Shown here: positions 23,620-32,442 of the stretch, one piece after another
Layout: each line of letters starts with the position of its first letter
How positions within the stretch are numbered: position 1 is the first letter of the stretch
NCBI GenBank assembly: GCA_035505375.1
Contig: DATJQV010000012.1
Span: 1-64,000 of the forward strand
DNA: 64,000 nt
DNA from: a bacterium
GTDB taxonomy: Bacteria > Hydrothermota > Tepidihabitantia > Tepidihabitantales > Tepidihabitantaceae
Reading direction: 5' to 3'
Program-made: the position numbers and the translations under genes
The notes under the pieces: model-generated
What the model was told of the DNA's origin: nothing
Databases searched by the model: none
What the model saw: the letters and a program-made list of their open reading frames with translations, nothing else

Positions 23620-24816
23620 GTGGACTTCTCCTTCACCGAGGATCAACTCCTCGTCGGCAGCCTGGCGCGGGAGTTCGCTAACCGCGAGGCGGCTGCGACC
23701 ATTAAGGAGTGCGACGAGACCGCGTGCTTCAACCGAGACTTCCTGAAGAAGATGGCCGTTGCCGGTCTCCTCGGCCTTTCGATCCCGCCTCGATACGGCG
23801 GCACCGGTAACGACTACATCGCCCTCGGTCTCGCCTGCGAAGAACTGGAATACGTCGACACGTCACTCCGGGTCATCCTGTCGGTACACTTGGGGCTGAA
23901 CAGTCTCACGCTTCTGACATGGGCAACTGAAGAACAGAAGCAGCGCTGGCTCGTGCCGCAGGCAAAAGGCGACAAGGTCGCCACGTTCGCCATGACCGAG
24001 CCCGCGGCCGGCAGCGACGTGGCCGGAATCCAGACCCATGCCCGTCGGGACGGAACTGACTACGTCCTCACCGGCGAGAAGATATGGATATCGCTGGCCG
24101 ACGTCGCCGACCACTTCGCCGTCCTCGCGTGGACCGACACAGAGAAGAAAAAGGCCCGTGACCACTCGGGCCTGTCGGTGTTTCTCCTCGAACGCGGAAT
24201 GAAAGGTCTGACCACGGCCACGATTCACGGCAAGCTGGGCGTCCGCGCCGGCAACACCGGCTCGGTTGCCTTCGACGATCTGCGGGTGCCGGAGTCCAAC
24301 CGGCTTGGTCTGGAAGGCGAAGGCTTCAAGATTGCCATGTCCGCGCTGGACCAGGGACGCTACACCGTGGCGGCCGGCTCGACCGGGCTCATCCGCGCCT
24401 GCCTCGATGCCTCGGTTGAGTACGCACAGGCTCGCACGACCTTCGGCAAGCCCATTGCCGAGCACCAACTGGTCAAAGAGATGCTTGCCGAGATGGCCGG
24501 CGACTATGAAGCCTGCCGTCTGCTCTGGCTCAAAGCCGGCTGGCTCAAGAACCAGGGCAAACGGAATACACGTGAGACATCGCTCGCCAAGCTCTACGGC
24601 TGCGCAGCCGCGGAGAAAGCCGCTTCCAACGCGGTCCAGATTCACGGCGCTTATGGCTACTCCAGCGAGTACAATGTCGAGCGGTTCTACCGGAACGCCA
24701 AAGGCGCGCAGATCTACGAGGGCACGCGCGAGATACACAAACTCCTGCAGGCCGACTACGCACTTGGCCTGCGTACGGACAAGCCGACTCGATGTAGTTT
24801 GCCCATTCCAGAATAG
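23620..24816 (+). CDS. Acyl-CoA dehydrogenase
   Basis: 398 residues, FAD-dependent oxidation of an acyl-CoA. Family signatures are intact: FAMTEPAAGSDVAGIQT (flavin-binding), SALDQGRYTVAAGSTGLIRACLDASVEYAQARTTFG-type region, and the catalytic Glu in QIYEGTREIHKL near the C-terminus. The position of that Glu is as in short- and medium-chain enzymes. No electron-transfer flavoprotein genes are adjacent. The start is a GTG four bases after the purB stop. The substrate cannot be inferred. Confidence 0.93.
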   Translation: MDFSFTEDQLLVGSLAREFANREAAATIKECDETACFNRDFLKKMAVAGLLGLSIPPRYGGTGNDYIALGLACEELEYVDTSLRVILSVHLGLNSLTLLTWATEEQKQRWLVPQAKGDKVATFAMTEPAAGSDVAGIQTHARRDGTDYVLTGEKIWISLADVADHFAVLAWTDTEKKKARDHSGLSVFLLERGMKGLTTATIHGKLGVRAGNTGSVAFDDLRVPESNRLGLEGEGFKIAMSALDQGRYTVAAGSTGLIRACLDASVEYAQARTTFGKPIAEHQLVKEMLAEMAGDYEACRLLWLKAGWLKNQGKRNTRETSLAKLYGCAAAEKAASNAVQIHGAYGYSSEYNVERFYRNAKGAQIYEGTREIHKLLQADYALGLRTDKPTRCSLPIPE

Positions 24817-24828
24817 AAAGGACAGAAG

Positions 24829-25020
24829 ATGCCAGTTATTTTCCTTAAGTCCGGTGGCACCGTCACTTGCACTGCCTACACCCTCAAGGAAGGTATGATT
24901 CGGGCTGTCGACGTGAAGTTCAAGGACGTGCCCGGCATCCCGGAAGAGAAGTCGGCACTCAGCAACGCCGACGTCTCCCCTGCCAACATCCTCTACATCA
25001 TCCCGGGCAAACTGCAGTAG
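24829..25020 (+). CDS. Small conserved-looking protein, unknown function
   Basis: 63 residues beginning MPVIFLKSGGTVTCTAY and ending in ANILYIIPGKLQ. It looks like a compact beta domain without signal or membrane segment. A good ribosome site (AAAGGA) lies six bases before the ATG. It is in line with the genes on both sides (12 and 12 bases apart), so it is probably a real member of the operon. I do not recognise the family. Confidence 0.7.
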   Translation: MPVIFLKSGGTVTCTAYTLKEGMIRAVDVKFKDVPGIPEEKSALSNADVSPANILYIIPGKLQ

Positions 25021-25032
25021 CCGCGGCTATCC

Positions 25033-26172
25033 TTGCACTCGAATCCTCGACCCCTTGATTCCTTGACTCCTTCTGCCCGCGTCCTTGTACGCAAAGTCAC
25101 CGACCTGAGCGCCGCCGTCACCGAAGCGCTCGACTTCCTCGAATACGATTTCGCGGGCAAGCGGGTCTGGGTCAAACCCAACCTACTGGGCCCGCACCCG
25201 CCGGACCACGGCGTTACCACCGACCCGGAGATAATCCGGCACGTCGTGCGGGGACTCCGTGCCCGCGGCGCCAAGGACATCTTGGTAGCTGACAACCCGG
25301 GCGGCGGGCTGCAACGCAACGTCGAGAGCTACATCGCTCCGACCGGCGTGGTCGAGGCCAGCGAAGGCTGCTTTCGAAGCATCTCTGAGACGCCGGTTAC
25401 CATTCCGACCAAGTCACGCTTCGTCTCCGAGTTCCGGGTCTCCCGCATCATAACTGAGGTCGACGTGATACTGAATCTCCCGGTCTTCAAGACGCACGCG
25501 CTCACCATCCTGACCGGCGCAATCAAGAACCTTTTCGGCATTATCCCAGGCGGCCAGAAGTCGTACCTGCACACGCTTGGCAAGTCAACGGATGACTTCA
25601 GCGAGATACTGGTCGACATCTACCAGGTCGTCCCGGTCCCGGTACTGACGATCATGGATGCCTTACGTGGTATGGACGGCCAGAATGGCCCGAGCGGCGG
25701 CCGCGTGCTCGGCATCGGCAGAATACTGGCCTCAAGCAACCCGGTGGCCCTCGATGCGGTCATGGCCGCGATGGCCGGCACCGAGCCGCGCCGGATACCG
25801 ACGACGCGCATCGCCGGTGAGCGCGGACTCGGCCCCACGGACCTCAGTGCAGTCGAGATTGTCGGCGACTACGAACCGGTGGCAGGCTTTCGGCTGCCTT
25901 CATACCGGCTGGCCAGAGGCTTCACCGGCATCGCTACCGCAGTTGTCTACCCGTTGATGCGGCGCTGGCCGATTCTTGACAAGCAACTCTGCATCAAGTG
26001 CGGACGCTGCGCGGACAATTGCCCGGCCGTAGCCATTGACATGTCGCCATTCCCGATTGTCGGCCGGGACAAGTGCATAATGTGCTACTGCTGCGCTGAA
26101 CTCTGCCCGGTCAAGGCGATGACTGTTCCGAGCCTCTTCCGCGGCGTGATGCAGAACCTGACCGGCCGCTAG
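25033..26172 (+). CDS. DUF362 protein with two 4Fe-4S ferredoxin motifs
   Basis: 379 residues. The N-terminal 290 match the DUF362 family (VWVKPNLLGPHPPDHGVTTDPEII-type start, then LVADNPGGG, LPVFKTHALTILTGAIKN and LTIMDALRGMDGQNGP). The C-terminus carries two cluster motifs, CIKCGRCADNCP and CIMCYCCAELCP. The role is presumably electron transfer or cluster-dependent chemistry in the cytoplasm. The start is uncertain: the first residues (HSNPRPLDSLTPS) are encoded by an octamer repeat at 25047-25078, and TTG 25033 or TTG 25063 could serve. The 3' end overlaps the convergent uracil-DNA glycosylase gene by 62 bases. Confidence 0.88.
   Translation: MHSNPRPLDSLTPSARVLVRKVTDLSAAVTEALDFLEYDFAGKRVWVKPNLLGPHPPDHGVTTDPEIIRHVVRGLRARGAKDILVADNPGGGLQRNVESYIAPTGVVEASEGCFRSISETPVTIPTKSRFVSEFRVSRIITEVDVILNLPVFKTHALTILTGAIKNLFGIIPGGQKSYLHTLGKSTDDFSEILVDIYQVVPVPVLTIMDALRGMDGQNGPSGGRVLGIGRILASSNPVALDAVMAAMAGTEPRRIPTTRIAGERGLGPTDLSAVEIVGDYEPVAGFRLPSYRLARGFTGIATAVVYPLMRRWPILDKQLCIKCGRCADNCPAVAIDMSPFPIVGRDKCIMCYCCAELCPVKAMTVPSLFRGVMQNLTGR
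25047..25078 (+). repeat. Octamer repeats at the start of the DUF362 gene
   Basis: CCTCGACC, CCTTGATT, CCTTGACT, CCTTCTGC in register. They supply both candidate start codons and the first residues of the protein. Confidence 0.65.
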
Positions 26173-26791
26173 CCGCCGCGGCGATCAGCCGAATTGCCCG
26201 CCGGATGAGCCTCCGATTCTCCGGTGCGTTTGTCCAAGCCGATGCACCGGAGGGATGCGGCAGCGGGATGACAGTCACCGACGAACCGCCCATCTCGCCC
26301 TCGAACCCGCGCCCGACGACGTCAGCCAGCTTCACCTTGCCCAGGAATCGCTCTATCGCGAGCTGTCCGACAGGAATCAGGACGACCGGCCTGACCAGTG
26401 CCAGTTCCTGCTCCAGCCAAGGCGCGCAGTTGGCGACCTGTTGACGGCTGGGCTTCAGGTCTCCCCGCTCGCCGCTTCCGGGGAAGCACTTCATCATCGC
26501 GGTCACATAGCAGAACGTTCGGAACTGCTCCTCCTCGAATCCGGCCTCGGCCAGCCACTGGAACAGCCTTCGTCCGGCCGCGCCAGCGAACGGCCTGCCC
26601 AGTATCACCTCTTTCTTACCCGGCGCCTGCCCGACCAGCATCCAGCGGGGCGAGTCAAAGCGTCCGAATACCGCGCTAACTCCCTCAGGCAATCCGCACT
26701 TCCGGCAGCGCTTCATTCGCGCGGCAAGCACGGCGAACCTCGATGCCGTCTGCTCGATGCTATGGGGCTTCCGCCGTTCCGACCTCTGCAT
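26111..26791 (-). CDS. Uracil-DNA glycosylase superfamily protein
   Basis: 226 residues. It has motif A in VGQAPGKKEVILGRPFAGAAGRRLF, a family 4-like arrangement with Gln in place of the usual Glu of GEAPG, and motif B-type HPSGAS near the C-terminus. Cysteines in KRCRKCGL, FCYVTAMMKC and NC are placed as in Fe-S-containing family 4 enzymes. It is thus probably a base-excision repair enzyme removing uracil or related lesions. The C-terminal 30 residues are Ser/Arg/Gly-rich and overlap the convergent DUF362 gene. UvrB lies upstream on the same strand, separated by a repeat-filled gap. Confidence 0.85.
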   Translation of the reverse strand: MQRSERRKPHSIEQTASRFAVLAARMKRCRKCGLPEGVSAVFGRFDSPRWMLVGQAPGKKEVILGRPFAGAAGRRLFQWLAEAGFEEEQFRTFCYVTAMMKCFPGSGERGDLKPSRQQVANCAPWLEQELALVRPVVLIPVGQLAIERFLGKVKLADVVGRGFEGEMGGSSVTVIPLPHPSGASAWTNAPENRRLIRRAIRLIAAAASGRSGSASRRGRGSEQSSP

Positions 26792-26806
26792 TCATGCCTC
26801 TAGCTT

Positions 26807-26972
26807 CTGACTTCGCCCCAGCCGGTCCGTGGAGTCTTGACTTTTGCCTTTTGGCCTTTGGCTTTCGCCTTCTGCCCCAGTCCGGTGTCCTTGTCCGCCA
26901 CTTCTGACTTCTAGCATCTAGCCTCTAGCTTCTGACTTCGTCCCCTCACTGGACCACTTGACCACTCGACCA
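26807..26972. repeat. Dense heptad and octamer repeats between uvrB and the glycosylase gene
   Basis: Three blocks: TTTTGCC, TTTTGGC, CTTTGGC, TTTCGCC, TTCTGCC (26842-26876); CTTCTGA, CTTCTAG, CATCTAG, CCTCTAG, CTTCTGA (26901-26935); and octamers of the CACTGGAC/CACTTGAC type (26947-26970). No gene is seen in this gap. Confidence 0.8.
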
Positions 26973-29012
26973 CTACCTTCTCTTCATCCTCGCCTTCCTC
27001 GCCGTCTTCCACTCCTCATCATCAATCTGCTGCCGCGCCTGCTTGATCCTGTCGCGCAGCGCTGCCGCCTTCTCGAACTCAAGCAGCGCCGCGGCCTGTT
27101 CCATCTCTCGCTGAAGCCTGGACAGCAAGGCAACCTTGTCCTCTTCCTCGGCACCAAGGTCGTTCGCCTCATCGCCTATCAGCTCACCCTTTGCGTCGGC
27201 AACCGATGTCGTCAGACGCACCTGGTCGATTGACTTCTGGATCGAACGCGGTTCGATGCCGTGCGCTGCATTGTAATCGAGCTGCTTCTGCCGCCGCCGG
27301 TCGATCTCCTTGAGCGCATTCCGAATGGAGCGCGTCACGACGTCGGCGTAGAGAATCACCTCGCCGCTGAGATGGCGGGCCGCCCGGCCCGAGGTCTGGA
27401 TGATCGACCGCTCATCACGCAGGAAACCCTCCTTGTCCGCGTCAAGAATCACTACCAGCGACACCTCGGGCAGGTCAAGCCCCTCGCGCAACAGGTTGAT
27501 GCCCACCAGGACGTCGAACTCACCCAGCCGCAACTGCCGCAGGATTTCTACCCGTTCAATCGCGCCGATCTCCGAGTGAAGGTAGCGCACCTTCAGCCCC
27601 ATCTCGGTCAGGTACTCGGCAAGGTCCTCGGCCATACGCTTGGTCAGTGTCGTGACCAGCACTCGCTCCTTCAGCTTCACCCGGTTCCTGACCTCGGCAA
27701 TCAGGTCGTCCACCTGCCCCTTGGTCGGCCTGATGGTCATCTTCGGGTCAACCAGTCCGGTCGGCCTGACTATCAACTCCGCTACGCGACCCTGGCTTAC
27801 CGTCGCCTCATACGGCCCGGGCGTGGCCGACGTGAACACCGCCTGGTTGACCAGCATGCTGAACTCATCGAACCTCAGCGGTCGGTTATCAAGGCACGAC
27901 GGCAGCCTGAACCCATAGTCAACCAGCGTCTGCTTGCGTACCCGGTCCCCGTTATACATCCCCTGAACCTGCGGCACAGACGTGTGGGACTCGTCCATCA
28001 CCATCAGGTAGTCGGCCGGGAAGTAGTCGAGCAACGTGTACGGCCTCTCCCCTGCCTTCTTGCCCAGCAGGTGGCGCGAGTAGTTCTCGATGCCCGGGCA
28101 GTACCCGAACTCGCGCATCATCTCAAGGTCGAACTTCGTGCGGGTCTTGATACGCTGGGCTTCAAGCAGCTTACCCTGCGCCTCAAACTCGGCCACCCGC
28201 GCAGCCAATTCTTGCTCAATCGTCACCTCGGCGGCGGTAATCTGCTGCTCGGTCGTGATGAACTGCTTGGCCGGGTACATCACCATCCGTGGCTTCCGCT
28301 CAATCATGTCCCCGGAGACGACGTCGAATACCGTCAGCCGGCCAATCACGCTGCCGTCGAACTCCACCCGTACGCCGTAGTCGCGATGCGATGGGTGAAT
28401 GTCCACCACGTCCCCGCGGACGCGGAACGTCGAACGCTTCAGGTCAACGTCGTTCCGCGTGTACTGCAGCTTCACCAGTTCCTCGAGCAACCGCTCCCGG
28501 TCCATATCCTTGCCGATTTCAACCGGCAGAATCGAGTTGCGGAACTCCCACGGCTCGCCGAGGTTGTAGATGCACGAAACCGAGGCGACCACGACAACGT
28601 CCCGCCGCTCGACCAAAGCCGACGTGGCCCGCAACCGCAGCCGCTCAATCTCCTCGTTGATGGAAGCGTCCTTCTCGATGTACAGGTCGTGCTCGGGCAC
28701 ATACGCCTCTGGCTGGTAGTAGTCGTAGTACGACACGAAGTACTCGACCGCGTTTTCCGGGAAGAACCCCTTGAACTCGCCGTAGAGCTGCGCGGCGAGG
28801 GTCTTGTTGTGCGACATGATGATGGTCGGTCGGTTCAGCCGCTCGATGACGTTCGCCATCGTGTACGTCTTCCCCGACCCGGTCACACCCAGCAAAGTTG
28901 CATACTTTGCTCCGTCCTGGACGAACCGGCACAACTCCTCTATGGCCTGCGGCTGGTCACCACTGGGTTTGAATGGCGCAACCAGCTTGAATCTGTCTGT
29001 CTGCTCAATCAC
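26973..29012 (-). CDS. uvrB: UvrABC excinuclease subunit B
   Basis: The damage-verification helicase of nucleotide excision repair. 679 residues. Walker A is GVTGSGKTYTMANV near residue 40; the beta-hairpin region is YYDYYQPEAYVPEHDLYIEKDASINEEI. Helicase motifs V and VI are in LLREGLDLPEVSLVVILDAD and QTSGRAARHLSGEVILYAD. A C-terminal UVR domain binds UvrC. The start is a GTG six bases after the -10 box at 29019-29024, so the message is predicted to be leaderless. Confidence 0.97.
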   Translation of the reverse strand: MIEQTDRFKLVAPFKPSGDQPQAIEELCRFVQDGAKYATLLGVTGSGKTYTMANVIERLNRPTIIMSHNKTLAAQLYGEFKGFFPENAVEYFVSYYDYYQPEAYVPEHDLYIEKDASINEEIERLRLRATSALVERRDVVVVASVSCIYNLGEPWEFRNSILPVEIGKDMDRERLLEELVKLQYTRNDVDLKRSTFRVRGDVVDIHPSHRDYGVRVEFDGSVIGRLTVFDVVSGDMIERKPRMVMYPAKQFITTEQQITAAEVTIEQELAARVAEFEAQGKLLEAQRIKTRTKFDLEMMREFGYCPGIENYSRHLLGKKAGERPYTLLDYFPADYLMVMDESHTSVPQVQGMYNGDRVRKQTLVDYGFRLPSCLDNRPLRFDEFSMLVNQAVFTSATPGPYEATVSQGRVAELIVRPTGLVDPKMTIRPTKGQVDDLIAEVRNRVKLKERVLVTTLTKRMAEDLAEYLTEMGLKVRYLHSEIGAIERVEILRQLRLGEFDVLVGINLLREGLDLPEVSLVVILDADKEGFLRDERSIIQTSGRAARHLSGEVILYADVVTRSIRNALKEIDRRRQKQLDYNAAHGIEPRSIQKSIDQVRLTTSVADAKGELIGDEANDLGAEEEDKVALLSRLQREMEQAAALLEFEKAAALRDRIKQARQQIDDEEWKTARKARMKRR

Positions 29013-29018
29013 GACGAG

Positions 29019-29046
29019 ATTCTAGGAGTATGCTAGGCTAGGTCAA
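29019..29046 (-). promoter_or_regulatory. Promoter of uvrB
   Basis: Minus strand: TTGACC (29041-29046), 16-base spacer, TAGAAT (29019-29024), six bases to the GTG start. No LexA-type operator was recognised. Confidence 0.65.
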
Positions 29047-29106
29047 GCCGCCGGTAACGAACTGGAACCACCGAGAAGAGCGAACGCCCACGCCGAAGTC
29101 CTTAAC

Positions 29107-29188
29107 TCAATCCCTTGATCTCTCTATCCCTCTAGCCCTTCCGTTCTTGGCCTTTGCCTTCTGACCTTGACTAGCGCGTCAGACGCGC
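29107..29188. repeat. Octamer/heptad block and a GC hairpin in the uvrB-SEFIR gap
   Basis: Octamers TCAATCCC, TTGATCTC, TCTATCCC, TCTAGCCC (29107-29138) are followed by heptad-like words to 29164. Next comes a GCGCG/CGCGC hairpin with loop TCAGA (29174-29188) and a TTTT run on the plus side. Nothing else is seen in 29047-29301. Confidence 0.6.
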
Positions 29189-29301
29189 AGTGTTTTGCTT
29201 CACCTTTGAACTCGCCCAGGCGTCGTAAACAATGTCCCACTGCGTCCCGGAAATCGCTCCAAGGAACGTGACCCGTAACCCCACGGCGGATTCTCTTCGA
29301 G

Positions 29302-31029
29302 TTACTCGAATCGGTGCTTGACGAGAAGTCTCAGGTAGGGCAGTTCCTCGCTAAGCGTCCTTATGTTCAGCACGTAGTTCGTGATGCCTCGTTTCGTGTC
29401 TCTTGCGATGTAACTCATCCGGATCAGGGCATCCAGGAACGGCCTAGCGAACCGAATCCCCGGTCTCTTTGTTCGAGCCCTGCCGAGGGCCTGTCGTAGG
29501 TGCCGTTCGTCGAACCTTCCTCTTGAGTCCGCACATCGCCAAGCGGCGAGCAGGACGTCTGCCATCAAAGGGTCTGTGACTAGGGTAGGTGCAGTCTCAT
29601 TGGGTTCAAGAGCCATGTGACCTAGTCGAGTACGCTTCAGGTACGCCTCCCCCAGAAGGTAGTCCACAGCTTGATCGAATTGAGCCTCGGAGTGCTGGAA
29701 GCGGAGTGCGCTGCGAACGCTGGCTGTGGCTATACCGTTTCGTCTCCTTGAGGAAGGTAATCTCCTCAGTCTGTCGACGATGACATACAGCACTAGGGCT
29801 GCGGTTTCATCCATGGCATACTTCCTCGGAGGCACATCTCGTCTAAGAAACTCGAGGTCGGCCCACAAACCGGGCTGGTGTTGGTCAATTAGCCGAACCA
29901 AGGCTTCGCCGTCTAGTACATGTGTATTTGCGCGCAAGCTGGGCGCGGCGATGATTTCATCTAGCTTGCCGATCGCGGCTGCGGTGATCTCTGACGTTGT
30001 CACAACTACCACTTGGTTCAGGAACACGGTGTCAGTACTGCCGCCGGGCTGGTGCACTCTGGCGAATGCCTCCATTACCTGCTTCGCAACTGTCAATATG
30101 CTGTTCGGACCGACCACGGTGCCTACGATGACCCCCGTCCTGGCGATGACCCCGACCCACGCGTGGTGTCCGAACGGGGACGAGGTACGACAGAGCAGAT
30201 CAACTCCACGTTCGTCGGCTCCATGGACGTCCCACACAGAGTCGCAGAAGCTGCCAAACAGCTTGGCCAGCACGCTCTTTCTGAGCAAGGCTTCGGAGGT
30301 GATCGCTAGGAGAGTGGCCAACTTGTCACTGGGAGTGCGCGATCGCGCAGGGAGGGGACTGGAGAAGCCCGGCCCAGCTGCGTCTGCTCGCTCGGACACC
30401 AACTGCGCCGATAAGACGGGGGTGTCTGCAAAGTCCCCCTTCCGCGTCAGTGCCTCCAAGGCAACGCGAACGCGTGGCGGCTTGGGTGTGATTGGTCCGA
30501 GCGGTGACATCGGCGTCTCAGGCTGATTTGTGATGCGGCGATAGAGGCGGTCATAGCCCTCATGTCTGGTTAGCGAGTACCACTGGGCTCCACTCAGGAT
30601 ATCGGGTATGCACGCGAGGTCTGCGTCTCGGAACACGACTGGCACGAACTTGTCATTCTTGCCCTCAGCGTCATATATCTCCTGCGAGATAATTGCGCCT
30701 TCCCACTTCGCGCCCTTGCCGACGCCTGCCTTCTCCCTCAGCTCGAATCTCTCCAGATAATCCCTAGTGCAGATAACAATGACGAAGTCTGCGTCTCGTA
30801 TCTGACGCTCGCACCACCGAGGCCAGCCCTCCGGGGGGGCCGGTTCGTACTGGTCTATCCGGCAGTCGACTCCCTCACGACGCAGTTGCTCTGAGAGAGC
30901 CCACACTAGTTCTAGATGTTCGGGCGAATCATGGCTGTAGCTGACGAAGACGCGTCGCGGCCGCGGGACTGCGCGGGATTCGACTGCCTTCATGCGGTTT
31001 TCGTCTGCCCGAGCGTGTTGCCTCGCCAA
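29302..31029 (-). CDS. SEFIR-domain protein with nuclease-like and winged-helix regions, probable defence protein
   Basis: About 575 residues. Residues 26-170 form a SEFIR (TIR-related) domain: RRVFVSYSHDSPEHLELVWALSEQL-type start, PPEGWPRWCERQIRDADFVIVICT and GAKWEGAIISQEIY. Residues about 230-400 resemble a restriction-endonuclease fold (ADERGVDLLCR, then WVGVIARTG). The usual Q-x-K catalytic strand reads IAR, so catalysis is doubtful. Two winged-helix-like modules fill the C-terminus. The start is unclear: TTG 31029 or ATG 30993; neither has a good ribosome site. Base composition is visibly less GC-rich than the flanks, suggesting transfer. The next gene upstream encodes another TIR-like protein. 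Confidence 0.75.
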   Translation of the reverse strand: MARQHARADENRMKAVESRAVPRPRRVFVSYSHDSPEHLELVWALSEQLRREGVDCRIDQYEPAPPEGWPRWCERQIRDADFVIVICTRDYLERFELREKAGVGKGAKWEGAIISQEIYDAEGKNDKFVPVVFRDADLACIPDILSGAQWYSLTRHEGYDRLYRRITNQPETPMSPLGPITPKPPRVRVALEALTRKGDFADTPVLSAQLVSERADAAGPGFSSPLPARSRTPSDKLATLLAITSEALLRKSVLAKLFGSFCDSVWDVHGADERGVDLLCRTSSPFGHHAWVGVIARTGVIVGTVVGPNSILTVAKQVMEAFARVHQPGGSTDTVFLNQVVVVTTSEITAAAIGKLDEIIAAPSLRANTHVLDGEALVRLIDQHQPGLWADLEFLRRDVPPRKYAMDETAALVLYVIVDRLRRLPSSRRRNGIATASVRSALRFQHSEAQFDQAVDYLLGEAYLKRTRLGHMALEPNETAPTLVTDPLMADVLLAAWRCADSRGRFDERHLRQALGRARTKRPGIRFARPFLDALIRMSYIARDTKRGITNYVLNIRTLSEELPYLRLLVKHRFE

Positions 31030-31175
31030 ATCGATAAAGGACTAGATGGACAACGCGCTGTGGGTCGTGACATGTCAAATGGGCAAGCGGAATTGGAACG
31101 TGACCCCGAAGCCCCTACCCCACACGCTTCTGACTGGGAACCGAGAGAAGCAGCCCTCCTTCTACCCAAGCGTCG

Positions 31176-32300
31176 CTACGGGGTTTCTAGGTCACTCTGG
31201 GGACTTGCTGGACCCGCTGTCGGGTAGTCGAAGGACACCTTGTCCTCTCCGATTTTGATCTCTGTTCCCGAGCTGACGGCGACCTCGAAATCATCGTATC
31301 CTCTCAACATCTGCTGAGCCTGGCCGGTGACAGGGCCTGTGTCGCATTTGTAGGCGACCACAATGCCTATGTGCATTCGTGACATTCTCTGGAGCTTGTC
31401 GGTCACGTCCGTAAGCTCCGTTTCTGTGCGTTCGGCCAAGTACGAGCCCTTCCTGTGCTCAGACAGGCCGCGCTTTACGGCTTCCCTCCTACCTTCGAGG
31501 TCTAAGCGAGCACGAGAGGCTCGATAGGCAAGTACTGGTATGTCCTCCAAGATGGACGACAGTTGTGAGGCCTTGTCCACTTTCGCGACAAACGCGTATC
31601 CCTTCTGATGGACGCCCGAGTCGAAGCCGACAAAGCCCGTATCAGCGATGACGTCGTCTAGGAACCACTGGCTGTCCTTCGGTGTGAATCCGGCCAGCTC
31701 CAAGCAGCGCATCACCCTGCGGTCCGACCACTGGTTCTGATCGCCCACTGCTGGCTTGCCTTCGGCTAACCGCATGGCGTCCTTGATCGCCCTGTTCAAC
31801 TCTGAAGCCATGTTGGCAGGTGTATACTTCACGGTGTCATAGCTCTGGATGTTGAAAGCCAGGGTCAAGTTCTCCTTCTGCAGAGGTATGATGTGCTTGT
31901 TCATCGCAGTCATGAGTCCGTACTCGTAGTAGACATTGGGGTTCGGCACAGACGTCGTACCGACGATGTTGTCGTCAAGTATGACGAGGCAGAACCGTGA
32001 CTCGATGATTCTTCCGCATATCTTGGTGCAGAATATGTCCTGCCCGTAGGCTCGCTCTCTGACGGCGATGACGGGCTCAACGCCCTGTTTTGTCAGCTTC
32101 TCAGAGATCAGCTCCAGGAGTGGATCAAGCTCTGGCTCAGAAGGAGAGGCAATGAAACAGGACTTCGATGCGCCATACAACTTGCCGCATGGGTGGTTCT
32201 TGCGAATGAAGCACCACGCATTTGGTCCAAAGGAAGGGGGGCTCGGAGACTCCCACGAATAGGCATATCGCCGGTCCCGACTGAAGGACTTCCAACTCAC
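31176..32300 (-). CDS. TIR-like / nucleoside-deoxyribosyltransferase-like domain protein, probable defence protein
   Basis: 374 residues. Residues about 45-175 resemble TIR-like NAD or nucleotide hydrolase folds: CFIASPSEPELDPLLELI, then ICGRIIESRFCLVILDD and NPNVYYEYGLMTAMNKHIIPL, where the Glu of YYEYG is the candidate catalytic residue. The remaining 200 residues are of unknown fold, with a helical segment rich in Arg and Glu. The start is the GTG at 32300, five bases after AAGGAGG; a GTG at 32306 lies inside that site. It is 146 bases upstream of the SEFIR gene on the same strand and, like it, has atypical composition. The two may form one defence module. Confidence 0.72.
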   Translation of the reverse strand: MSWKSFSRDRRYAYSWESPSPPSFGPNAWCFIRKNHPCGKLYGASKSCFIASPSEPELDPLLELISEKLTKQGVEPVIAVRERAYGQDIFCTKICGRIIESRFCLVILDDNIVGTTSVPNPNVYYEYGLMTAMNKHIIPLQKENLTLAFNIQSYDTVKYTPANMASELNRAIKDAMRLAEGKPAVGDQNQWSDRRVMRCLELAGFTPKDSQWFLDDVIADTGFVGFDSGVHQKGYAFVAKVDKASQLSSILEDIPVLAYRASRARLDLEGRREAVKRGLSEHRKGSYLAERTETELTDVTDKLQRMSRMHIGIVVAYKCDTGPVTGQAQQMLRGYDDFEVAVSSGTEIKIGEDKVSFDYPTAGPASPQSDLETP

Positions 32301-32442
32301 GGCCACCTCCTTGCGGACGATTCTGACGAGATAAATGCACTTCCCAGGCTTCGAACGTACGTCATTGGAGGAAGAGGCTCGGCTTCCACTCGTCTAGGAT
32401 AGGTCAGTTACAGCCACTGTCAAGCAACGGCGCGGGCAGCGT

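Noticed and set aside
27261-29036. 591-residue plus-strand frame opposite uvrB
   Set aside because: It is the complement of a perfectly conserved UvrB; its composition (His, Arg, Leu, Val rich) is typical of antisense frames in GC-rich DNA.
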